Part shown: piece after piece, positions 1 through 6,522 of the stretch | How the letters are laid out: every line of letters starts with the position of its first letter | Position numbering within the stretch: position 1 is the first letter of the stretch | Source: an uncultured Prevotella sp. | Lineage (GTDB): Bacteria > Bacteroidota > Bacteroidia > Bacteroidales > Bacteroidaceae | Direction of reading: 5' to 3' | DNA length: 24,309 bases | Assembly: GCA_934230115.1 (NCBI GenBank) | Contig: CAKQEI010000039.1 | Span: 1 to 24,309, forward strand | The notes under the pieces: generated by a model | What the model saw: only the letters and a program-made list of their open reading frames with translations | Databases searched by the model: none | What the model was told of the DNA's origin: nothing | Made by a program: the position numbers and the translations under genes

Positions 1-66
1 AACGAGATCGGTTACTCTAACAAGGTTCTCGAGCTCATCGCACACATGAAGAAGGTTAACGGTTAA
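1..66 (+). CDS. gapA: Glyceraldehyde-3-phosphate dehydrogenase, C-terminal end (partial)
   Basis: Frame 1 is open from the window edge to TAA at 64-66 and encodes 21 residues, NEIGYSNKVLELIAHMKKVN plus a final glycine. The NE-x-GYSNKV-x-x-LI segment is the conserved C-terminal helix of glycolytic GAPDH, which normally follows WYD. GAPDH oxidises glyceraldehyde 3-phosphate to 1,3-bisphosphoglycerate with NAD in the cytoplasm. Only the tail is in the window, so the start, the active-site cysteine and the promoter cannot be judged. A strong intrinsic terminator 24 bases downstream isolates it from miaA. Confidence 0.88.
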   Translation, partial: NEIGYSNKVLELIAHMKKVNG

Positions 67-90
67 TTTTTAACCCATAGACCATAGAAT

Positions 91-130
91 AAAGACCGCA
101 AGGCATTTTAAGCCCTGCGGTCTTTTTTTT
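91..130 (+). terminator. Rho-independent terminator after gapA
   Basis: A 14-bp stem with one mismatch, AAAGACCGCAaGGC / GCCcTGCGGTCTTT, encloses a short A/T loop and runs into eight T residues. It lies 24 bases after the gapA stop codon on the same strand and should end that transcript. Confidence 0.9.
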
Positions 131-139
131 GATTAAATA

Positions 140-170
140 TTTGAGGATTAAGATTTTTTTTGTAAGTTTG
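140..170 (+). promoter_or_regulatory. Bacteroidetes-type promoter for miaA
   Basis: TTTG at 140-143 and TAAGTTTG at 163-170 are 19 bases apart, matching the TTTG-N19/20-TAnnTTTG pattern of the Bacteroidetes primary sigma factor. Transcription would begin near 177, giving a leader of about 50 bases before the miaA ATG at 229. Confidence 0.75.
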
Positions 171-228
171 TAGCTTAAAACTAAAGACATCTACATTATT
201 CTAATAAATCAGCAAAACAATTGATGAT

Positions 229-1161
229 ATGCAGAACAAAAAAATGATTACCATACTCGGACCGACGGCGAGTGGCAAGACTCCAGTGGCGGCAGCCTTG
301 GCGTTGCGCACTGGGGGCGAGATAATAAGTGCCGACTCGCGCCAGGTGTACCGTCGCATGGACATTGGCACGGGCAAGGATCTTGCCGACTATGTGGTGG
401 AAGGACAACACATACCATATCATCTTATTGATATAGCTGAGCCTGGCACAAAATACAATCTGTTCCAGTATCAGCAAGACTTCCACAATGCCTACGATGA
501 TATCTGCTCGCGTGGCAAACAGCCAATTCTGTGTGGAGGTACAGGCTTGTATATAGAGGCTGTGCTCGGTGGCTACCAACTATCGCCCGTACCGCAAAAC
601 CCGACGCTTCGCGATGCTCTTGCCTCTAAAACCCTTGACGAGCTTACCGCTATGCTCCTTGAGTTGAAGCGCAAGAACGGTTCGAATATGCACAACCACA
701 CCGATGTGGACACCGCCCAAAGAGCCATACGCGCAATAGAGATTGAAACCTACAACTTAGAGCATCCAACTCCCGAGCGCCAGCTTCCGCCTGTAGATTC
801 ATTGATAATAGGCATTGACATCGACCGCAATCTGCGCCGAGAGAAGATAACCCGCCGACTGAAGGCACGTCTTGAAGAGGGCATGGTGGACGAGATACGC
901 TCGCTTGTCAAAGAGGGCATTAATCCAGACGACCTTATATATTATGGTTTGGAATATAAGTTTGTAACGGAGTATGCTGTGGGCAACATGAGTTACGACG
1001 AGATGTTCCGACAGCTTGAGATAGCCATCCACCAGTTTGCAAAGAGGCAGATGACATGGTTCAGAGGTATGGAGCGCAGAGGGTTCCATATAAATTGGAT
1101 TGACGCTACGCTTCCCATGGACGCTAAGGTGGAAACTGTTATGCGAATGGCAAAACTGTAA
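229..1161 (+). CDS. miaA: tRNA dimethylallyltransferase (MiaA family)
   Basis: MiaA transfers a dimethylallyl group to N6 of A37 in tRNAs that read UNN codons. The protein has 310 residues, about the usual length. The P-loop GPTASGKT is at residues 11-18 and the ADSRQVYRRMDIGTGK motif at 35-50, with the substrate-binding Asp at 36. GGTGLY is at 103-108, QRAIRAIE lies near 164-171 and QMTWFR at 274-279. The usual GTAKP is GTGKD here, and the protein is divergent overall. This fits the second MiaA-like paralogue I recall from Bacteroidales genomes. An in-frame ATG at 244 is an alternative start that leaves the P-loop intact. The lipid kinase gene follows after 37 bases and is probably co-transcribed. 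Confidence 0.88.
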   Translation: MQNKKMITILGPTASGKTPVAAALALRTGGEIISADSRQVYRRMDIGTGKDLADYVVEGQHIPYHLIDIAEPGTKYNLFQYQQDFHNAYDDICSRGKQPILCGGTGLYIEAVLGGYQLSPVPQNPTLRDALASKTLDELTAMLLELKRKNGSNMHNHTDVDTAQRAIRAIEIETYNLEHPTPERQLPPVDSLIIGIDIDRNLRREKITRRLKARLEEGMVDEIRSLVKEGINPDDLIYYGLEYKFVTEYAVGNMSYDEMFRQLEIAIHQFAKRQMTWFRGMERRGFHINWIDATLPMDAKVETVMRMAKL

Positions 1162-1198
1162 TTGACAGCCTTATTTAACTACAAAAAAACAGAAAAAT

Positions 1199-2131
1199 AT
1201 GATAAACGACAACCGTTGGGGCATACTCTACTGCCCGAAACATGAATTCATGAGTTCGAAACGCCGTTGGGAGAAGATAGAGAAAAGTCTTAAGGCCAAC
1301 GGGGTGGAATATGATTTTGTGCAGAGTGAAAGCTCGGCAGGAGTCGACCGCCTTGTGAAGATGATGATAAACAATGGCTATAAGACTATAGTGATTGTGG
1401 GTGGTGACTCCGCGCTCAACGATGCCGTGAACTGCCTTATGCAGATTGACCGCAGGGAACGCGACGAGATAACGCTTGGCATTATTCCCAATGGACTCAT
1501 GAACGACTTCGCTCATTTTTGGGGATTTCGCGAGGGCGACTACGACCAGACTATCAAATGGCTAAAGCAACGCCGCGTGCGCCGCATTGACCTTGGATGT
1601 ATTCGCTATAATAATAAGCATGGTGATGCTTGCCGACGCTATTTCCTCAACTGCATTAACATAGGTCTGATAGCTGCCATCATGAATCTGCGCCGACAGA
1701 CACGCCACTATTTCGGATCGCGCACTCTGTCTTTCCTTTGCTCGTTTGTGCTTATGGTGTTTCAACGACTCGACTATCGTATGCACCTGAAGATAAACTC
1801 CGACGAGCTTAAGCGAAATATAATGACTGTGTGTGTGGGTAACTCTACGGGCTATGGGCAGACTCCAAATGCAGTGCCATATAATGGTCTGCTCGATGTC
1901 AGCGTGGTGTATCATCCGGGAATGACCCAGCTATTCGAGGGCTTCTATCTTCTCGTACGTGGAAAATTTCTTAACCATAAGAGTGTGCATCCATATCGCA
2001 CACGCAAGGTGGAGGTACTTGAGTCGCGCAAAGCCCTTGTTGGTGTCGACGGACGACTGATGCACACACCGCGTGGACCTTATACAATAACAGTGGAGCA
2101 GGAAGTAATCAACTTCCTTATCCCAGAATAA
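1199..2131 (+). CDS. Diacylglycerol/lipid kinase-like protein (DagK/YegS fold), divergent motifs
   Basis: The 310-residue protein follows the DAGK catalytic fold. An N-terminal Rossmann-like half carries VGGDSALNDAVN (about 67-78) and GIIPNGLMNDFA (94-105). A beta-rich C-terminal half starts near FLNCINIGLIAA and ends with a GVDGR segment. Family members phosphorylate diacylglycerol or related lipids with ATP. The canonical GGDGT reads GGDSA and the P-x-G-T-x-N-D loop reads PNGLMND, so the nucleotide loop has lost its second Gly and both Thr residues. It may use another substrate, or be a non-catalytic relative. No signal peptide or membrane helix is visible. It follows miaA by 37 bases in one likely operon. 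A sphingosine kinase-like or NAD kinase-like role cannot be excluded. Confidence 0.75.
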   Translation: MINDNRWGILYCPKHEFMSSKRRWEKIEKSLKANGVEYDFVQSESSAGVDRLVKMMINNGYKTIVIVGGDSALNDAVNCLMQIDRRERDEITLGIIPNGLMNDFAHFWGFREGDYDQTIKWLKQRRVRRIDLGCIRYNNKHGDACRRYFLNCINIGLIAAIMNLRRQTRHYFGSRTLSFLCSFVLMVFQRLDYRMHLKINSDELKRNIMTVCVGNSTGYGQTPNAVPYNGLLDVSVVYHPGMTQLFEGFYLLVRGKFLNHKSVHPYRTRKVEVLESRKALVGVDGRLMHTPRGPYTITVEQEVINFLIPE

Positions 2132-2170
2132 GAATGTGGGTCGCTCGAAATTTAGAGTGGTATTATGGCA

Positions 2171-2207
2171 TGAAACGATCGTATCAAACCATGATACGAT
2201 CGTATCA
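2171..2207. terminator. Palindromic hairpin between convergent genes (possible bidirectional terminator or protein site)
   Basis: ACGATCGTATCA (2175-2186) and TGATACGATCGT (2192-2203) form a perfect 12-bp stem with a five-base loop AACCA. It extends to 16 bp (2171-2207) with one mismatch. The right arm is itself a perfect 16-bp palindrome, TGATACGATCGTATCA (2192-2207), and the core ACGATCGTATCA recurs with a 21-bp period. It lies between the stops of two convergent genes (2131 and 2247). There is no T-tract on either side, so termination is only one option; a dimeric DNA-binding site is another. Confidence 0.5.
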
Positions 2208-2246
2208 AGTGTTCATTTGCTGGATTTAATTGTTTCTTTATTCTTG

Positions 2247-2948
2247 TTATCCTAATTTGGATATCTTCTTCAACTGCTCTTCGTCGATAATCTTAATTCT
2301 CTTGCCTGCTATCGACAATATTCCCTCTTGTGCAAACGCCGAAAGTGTGCGTATGGCGTTGCTTGTGCTCATGTTTGACATTGACGCAAGGTCGTCGCGA
2401 TTCATTACAATGGCAAGAGTGGCATTGTCGCTTTCATAGCCATAGCTCTCCTTAAGAACCAGAATTGTGTCGGCAAGCCGACCGCGTATGTGCTTTTGAG
2501 TAAGCGATATAATGCGTTCGCCTGCAATGCCAAGCATATTGGCAAGCTCATGTATGAAATATTGGGCAATGTGGGTGTTTGTGGATATAAATGTTGCCAA
2601 CACCTTAAGTGGTAGGGCTGCGATGGTGGAGTCCTCGAATGCTATTGTTGAAGTGGCGTAGCGTTCGTTGGCAAAGAAAGCGCGAAAACCAAAAAACTCT
2701 CCCTCTTTCACGGCACGCACAATCTGCGCACGTCCAAGACCACTTTCTTTGACAATCTTCACTTTGCCTCTCACAAGAAAGAAAATCCTTGTGGGATTAT
2801 CCTGTTCGTGGTATATTGTATCATTTTTCTTGAATCGCCTTATCGACATGTGGCCGACAAGCGTCTTAAGCTCGGATTCGCTTGTGCATTGCCAAGAGAC
2901 TGCTATTGTGCGAGCGATGTCCTCCTTATATATAATGTTTATTGGCAT
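2247..2948 (-). CDS. Crp/Fnr-family transcriptional regulator
   Basis: The protein has 233 residues, the normal size for Crp/Fnr. A cyclic-nucleotide-binding-like beta barrel covers about 25-115, with the typical RGKVKIV and EGEFFGFRAFF turns. A long dimerisation helix follows (about 115-150), then QKHIRGRLADTIL, and a winged helix-turn-helix at about 183-215 (NRDDLASMSNMSTSNAIRTL). In the ligand pocket the Glu that contacts cAMP in E. coli CRP is replaced (GF88R in place of GEL), so cAMP is probably not the effector. No N-terminal Cys cluster for an Fnr iron-sulfur centre is visible. The gene is divergent from the glycogen operon, which makes it a candidate regulator of that operon and of itself. 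The target is inferred. Confidence 0.88.
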   Translation of the reverse strand: MPINIIYKEDIARTIAVSWQCTSESELKTLVGHMSIRRFKKNDTIYHEQDNPTRIFFLVRGKVKIVKESGLGRAQIVRAVKEGEFFGFRAFFANERYATSTIAFEDSTIAALPLKVLATFISTNTHIAQYFIHELANMLGIAGERIISLTQKHIRGRLADTILVLKESYGYESDNATLAIVMNRDDLASMSNMSTSNAIRTLSAFAQEGILSIAGKRIKIIDEEQLKKISKLG

Positions 2949-2970
2949 GAGTTATTATCCTGGTAAGTTA

Positions 2971-2978
2971 CAAATATA
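2971..2978 (-). promoter_or_regulatory. Probable -7 element for the Crp/Fnr-type gene
   Basis: Read on the minus strand the sequence is TATATTTG, an exact TAnnTTTG match, 23 bases upstream of the ATG at 2948. No TTTG is found at the expected 19-20 base spacing, so the promoter may be weak or activator-dependent. Confidence 0.5.
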
Positions 2979-3031
2979 GAATTTTGTGATGTTCGCTATG
3001 GGGTAAGGCAAAGTTAGTTATTTTCGATGAA

Positions 3032-3116
3032 AAATACGACTATTTCCATGTTTTTTAGTGCGTTTTTAGTAAAACTAATGCTAAATAGCATTTTTTTTGA
3101 AAATATAGTCATATTT
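3032..3116. promoter_or_regulatory. Two related dyads in the divergent regulator/glycogen promoter region
   Basis: AAATA-CGAC-TATTT at 3032-3045 and AAATAT-AGTC-ATATTT at 3101-3116 are each perfect inverted repeats around a four-base spacer. They resemble each other (12 of 14 positions when one is inverted). The half-site-N4-half-site geometry is that of Fnr-type sites such as TTGAT-N4-ATCAA, although the sequence differs. The second dyad ends two bases before the -33 element of the glycogen promoter. A small hairpin ATGCT-AAAT-AGCAT (3078-3091) followed by a T run lies between them. The background is very A/T-rich, so chance dyads are possible. Confidence 0.4.
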
Positions 3117-3118
3117 GT

Positions 3119-3149
3119 TTTGTGCGTAACTTATTTTTTATTACCTTTG
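3119..3149 (+). promoter_or_regulatory. Promoter of the glycogen operon
   Basis: TTTG (3119-3122) and TACCTTTG (3142-3149) are separated by 19 bases, an excellent Bacteroidetes promoter match. Transcription would begin near 3156, leaving a leader of about 80 bases before the debranching-enzyme ATG at 3238. The leader has no clear Shine-Dalgarno sequence. Confidence 0.8.
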
Positions 3150-3237
3150 ATTTCGTAAGGCAGTGAACGCCTTTTTATAAGACTACTGCCGCACTAAAAG
3201 ACAAATAGAAACTAATAACGAACCTTAATTTAAACCT

Positions 3238-5184
3238 ATGAGTTATCTTCGATTCGAAAAAGCTCTGATGACAAACCTGGAAGAATCGCTTCCCCGTGAG
3301 TTGTTGCGTACAAACCGTTCTGGAGCCTATTCGTGTTCTACTATCGTAGACTGCAATACACGTAAGTATCATGGTCTGCTTGTAGTGCCCGTACCAGAAC
3401 TCGACGACGAGAACCATGTTCTCCTTTCGTCGCTTGATGCCACAGTCATTCAGCACGGAGCAGAGTTCAACCTTGGCTTGCACAAGTATCAGGGCAATAA
3501 CTACAGTCCTAAGGGTCACAAGTACATTCGAGAGTTTGACTGTGACAAGGTCCCGACCACGCTCTATCGTGTCGGTGGTGTAGTTCTTAAGAAGGAAGTG
3601 GTGTTCCAGCATTACGAAGACCGCATCCTCATACGTTACACGCTTGTTGACGCCCATTCGGCAACAACATTGCGTTTCCGTCCGTTCCTCGCTTTCCGAA
3701 GCGTGCGCCAGTTCACACACGAGAACACAGTGGCATCACGCGAGTACAGTGAAGTGGAGAAGGGTATAAAGACCTGTATGTATGCCGGATATCCCGACCT
3801 CTACATGCAGTTCAGCAAGGACAACAAATTCGTGTTCATGCCCGACTGGTATCGTGGCGTGGAGTATCCTAAAGAGCAGGAGCGTGGCTACGCTTCTAAT
3901 GAGGACCTCTATGTGCCTGGCTATTTCGAGATGAACATCGAAAAGGGAGAGAGCATTGTTTTCTCGGCTTCTACTTCTGCTTGCGACACCGCAGAGCTTC
4001 AGCAGCTCTTCGCTGACGAGGTGGAGGAACGTTCGCCGCGCGACAACTTCTTCCACTGCCTTGTAAATGCCGCCCACCAGTTCCACAACCGCACAAAGAA
4101 AGACGAACGCTACATTCTTGCTGGCTATCCATGGTTCAAATGCCGCGCACGCGATACATTCATCTCTCTGCCGGGACTTACTCTCTCTATTGAGGAGGAG
4201 GACTACTTTGAGCTTGTTATGGAGACTGCCTCACGTGGACTCTATGAGTTTATGGATGGCAAGCCTCTCACAACCAAGATGTATGAGATAGAGCAGCCGG
4301 ATGTGCTTCTTTGGGCTGTATGGGCTATTCAGCAGTATGCCAAGCATGTGGGCCGCGAAAAGTGTAACCGCAAGTACAGCAAACTCCTTTGCGACATTAT
4401 AGACTATATCATAGCCGACAAGCATCCTAACCTTCATCTTAAGGACAATGGACTCCTTTACTCTGAGGGTAAGGAGAAGGCCGTGACATGGATGAACTCA
4501 ACAGCCAATGGACACCCGGTTGTTCCGCGTACAGGCTATATCGTAGAGTTCAATGCCCTTTGGTACAACGCATTGAAGTTCTGCGCGGTAATGGCCACTG
4601 AGCTTGGTGCCGATGCCGAGGCTGCTGAGTACGAGAAGCGTGCTGAACTGTGTGGCAGCTCTTTCGTCGATACATTCGTCAATCAGTATGGCTATCTCTT
4701 CGACTATGTGGAGCCTAAGGACAATCCTGACTGGAGTGTTCGTCCGAACATGATTTTTGCAGTAGCTCTCGACTATTCGCCACTGTCTCCTGCACAGCAG
4801 AAGAGTGTGCTTGACGTATGCACACGCGAACTTCTCACACCTAAGGGACTGCGCTCGCTTTCTCCTAAGAGTGGAGGCTACAATCCTATGTATGTGGGTC
4901 CGCAGACTCAGCGCGACTATGCCTACCATCAGGGTACAGCATGGCCTTGGCTTGGCGGATTCTATATGGAAGCATGTCTCAAAATCTATAAGCGCACACG
5001 TCTCTCGTTCATCGAGCGTCAGATGGTGGGCTATGAGGATGAGATGGTACAGCATTGTGTGGGTACTATTCCTGAACTCTTCGATGGCAACCCACCGTTC
5101 CATGGACGTGGAGCAATTTCGTTCGCAATGAATGTGGGTGAGGTGCTCCGCACACTCGAACTTCTTGAAAAATATAAATACTAA
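3238..5184 (+). CDS. Glycogen debranching enzyme (amylo-alpha-1,6-glucosidase, GH133)
   Basis: The 648-residue protein has the two-part layout of archaeal/bacterial-type glycogen debranching enzymes. An N-terminal beta-rich domain (about 1-265) opens with SGAYSCSTIVDCNTRKYHGL, and an (alpha/alpha)6 barrel with amylo-alpha-1,6-glucosidase motifs follows. Conserved segments are AGYPWF...RARDTFISLPGL (Asp 306, likely catalytic), YHQGTAWPWLGGF, and IPELFDGNPPFHGRG (Glu 613, likely catalytic). The enzyme hydrolyses alpha-1,6-linked glucose left at glycogen branch points. No signal peptide is seen, so it acts in the cytoplasm. It is the first gene of an operon with a glycogen synthase (21-base gap) and a GH57-like protein. 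The usual WGRDT reads CRARDT and the usual QAWSVAE near the end reads SFAMNVGE; neither change removes the presumed catalytic acids. Confidence 0.9.
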   Translation: MSYLRFEKALMTNLEESLPRELLRTNRSGAYSCSTIVDCNTRKYHGLLVVPVPELDDENHVLLSSLDATVIQHGAEFNLGLHKYQGNNYSPKGHKYIREFDCDKVPTTLYRVGGVVLKKEVVFQHYEDRILIRYTLVDAHSATTLRFRPFLAFRSVRQFTHENTVASREYSEVEKGIKTCMYAGYPDLYMQFSKDNKFVFMPDWYRGVEYPKEQERGYASNEDLYVPGYFEMNIEKGESIVFSASTSACDTAELQQLFADEVEERSPRDNFFHCLVNAAHQFHNRTKKDERYILAGYPWFKCRARDTFISLPGLTLSIEEEDYFELVMETASRGLYEFMDGKPLTTKMYEIEQPDVLLWAVWAIQQYAKHVGREKCNRKYSKLLCDIIDYIIADKHPNLHLKDNGLLYSEGKEKAVTWMNSTANGHPVVPRTGYIVEFNALWYNALKFCAVMATELGADAEAAEYEKRAELCGSSFVDTFVNQYGYLFDYVEPKDNPDWSVRPNMIFAVALDYSPLSPAQQKSVLDVCTRELLTPKGLRSLSPKSGGYNPMYVGPQTQRDYAYHQGTAWPWLGGFYMEACLKIYKRTRLSFIERQMVGYEDEMVQHCVGTIPELFDGNPPFHGRGAISFAMNVGEVLRTLELLEKYKY

Positions 5185-5189
5185 AGCAT

Positions 5190-5195
5190 AGGAGG
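5190..5195 (+). promoter_or_regulatory. Strong Shine-Dalgarno for the glycogen synthase gene
   Basis: AGGAGG ends 10 bases before the ATG at 5206. Such a full Shine-Dalgarno is unusual in this window, where most genes lack one. It fixes the start and suggests independent, efficient translation of the second gene of the operon. Confidence 0.75.
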
Positions 5196-5205
5196 ATTCA
5201 AAAAT

Positions 5206-6477
5206 ATGAAAGTATTAATGTTCGGTTGGGAGTATCCTCCTCACGTATATGGTGGACTTGCTACCGCTAATTTTGGTATATCACAGGGCCTGCATGCCCA
5301 GGGTGATGTGGAGACAGTGTTGTGTCTGCCACACCCCTTCGGCGATGAGGACCAGACTGCTTGCCGCATCGTGGCTATGAACAGTGTGCCTATCGCTTGG
5401 CGCGACGTTGACTACGACTATGTGAAAAGCCGTGTCGGAAACATTATGGACCCCGACTACTATTATCGCTTGCGCGACCATATCTATGCCGACTTCAACA
5501 ACATGCATGTCAACGACCTTGGCTGCATGGAGTTTGCTGGCGGCTATCCGTCAAACCTTCACGAGGAAATCAACAACTACTCTATCATAGCAGGTGTTGT
5601 GGCTCGCACCGAGGAGTTTGACATCATCCATGCCCATGACTGGCTCACATATCCTGCTGGCATTCACGCTAAGCGTGTCAGCGGAAAGCCTCTCTGCATA
5701 CACGTTCATGCTACCGACTTCGACCGCTCGCGTGGAAAGGTGAACCCGACAGTTTACTCTATAGAGAAGGACGGTATGGACAACGCCGATTGCATCATGT
5801 GTGTGTCGGAACTTACACGTCAGACCGTAATCAACCAGTATCATCAGGACCCACGCAAGTGCTTCACTATGCACAATGCCGTGTATCCATTGCGTCAGGA
5901 GCTGCAGGACATTCCTCGCCCCGACCATACTGGCAAGGAAAAGGTTGTGACTTTCCTTGGACGTATCACCATGCAGAAGGGTCCTGAGTATTTCGTTGAG
6001 GCTGCCAATATGGTATTGCAACGCACACGCAACGTGCGTTTCTGCATGGCAGGTAGCGGTGATATGATGGATGCTATGATTTATCTCGCTGCCGAGCGTG
6101 GTATTGCCGACCGCTTCCACTTCCCAGGCTTCATGCGTGGAAAGCAGGTATACGAGTGCCTTAAGGATTCTGATGTGTATGTCATGCCTTCAGTGTCCGA
6201 GCCGTTCGGCATCTCGCCTCTTGAGGCTATGCAGTGTGGCACGCCTACAATCATCTCCAAGCAGTCTGGTTGCGCCGAAATTCTCGACAACTGTATCAAG
6301 GTTGACTATTGGGATATCCACGCCCTTGCCGACGCCATATATTCCATCTGCCACAACGACTCTCTCTTCCACTATCTTCAGGACGAGGGTAAAAATGAGG
6401 TTGACCAGATTACATGGGAAAAGGTGGGCGCGCGCATCAAGGACCTCTACGAGCGTGTGCTTGCAGGCAAGCTCTAA
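5206..6477 (+). CDS. Glycogen synthase-like glycosyltransferase (GT4/GT5 type, GT-B fold)
   Basis: The 423-residue protein is a two-domain GT-B retaining glycosyltransferase. The N-terminal domain begins MKVLMFGWEYPPHVYGGLA, with the glycine-rich acceptor loop of starch/glycogen synthases, and has DIIHAHDWLT near 140 and IHVHATDFDR. The C-terminal nucleotide-sugar domain has FLGRITMQKGPEYF (Arg 253, Lys 258) and the E-x7-E motif SEPFGISPLEAM (Glu 332 and Glu 340). All these binding residues are intact. It presumably extends alpha-1,4-glucan from ADP- or UDP-glucose; the donor cannot be read from sequence. It lies between the debranching enzyme and the GH57-like gene (45-base gap), which supports a glycogen role over another GT4 function. 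Confidence 0.85.
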   Translation: MKVLMFGWEYPPHVYGGLATANFGISQGLHAQGDVETVLCLPHPFGDEDQTACRIVAMNSVPIAWRDVDYDYVKSRVGNIMDPDYYYRLRDHIYADFNNMHVNDLGCMEFAGGYPSNLHEEINNYSIIAGVVARTEEFDIIHAHDWLTYPAGIHAKRVSGKPLCIHVHATDFDRSRGKVNPTVYSIEKDGMDNADCIMCVSELTRQTVINQYHQDPRKCFTMHNAVYPLRQELQDIPRPDHTGKEKVVTFLGRITMQKGPEYFVEAANMVLQRTRNVRFCMAGSGDMMDAMIYLAAERGIADRFHFPGFMRGKQVYECLKDSDVYVMPSVSEPFGISPLEAMQCGTPTIISKQSGCAEILDNCIKVDYWDIHALADAIYSICHNDSLFHYLQDEGKNEVDQITWEKVGARIKDLYERVLAGKL

Positions 6478-6522
6478 AGCGTTATTAAAGTTCAAAACAA
6501 TCCATTAAACGACAGACAAAAA

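Noticed and set aside
3077..3098. Hairpin plus T run resembling a terminator in the divergent promoter region
   Set aside because: The stem is only 6 bp and A/T-rich, and no transcript is expected to arrive there on the + strand. It is better noted as part of the regulatory region.
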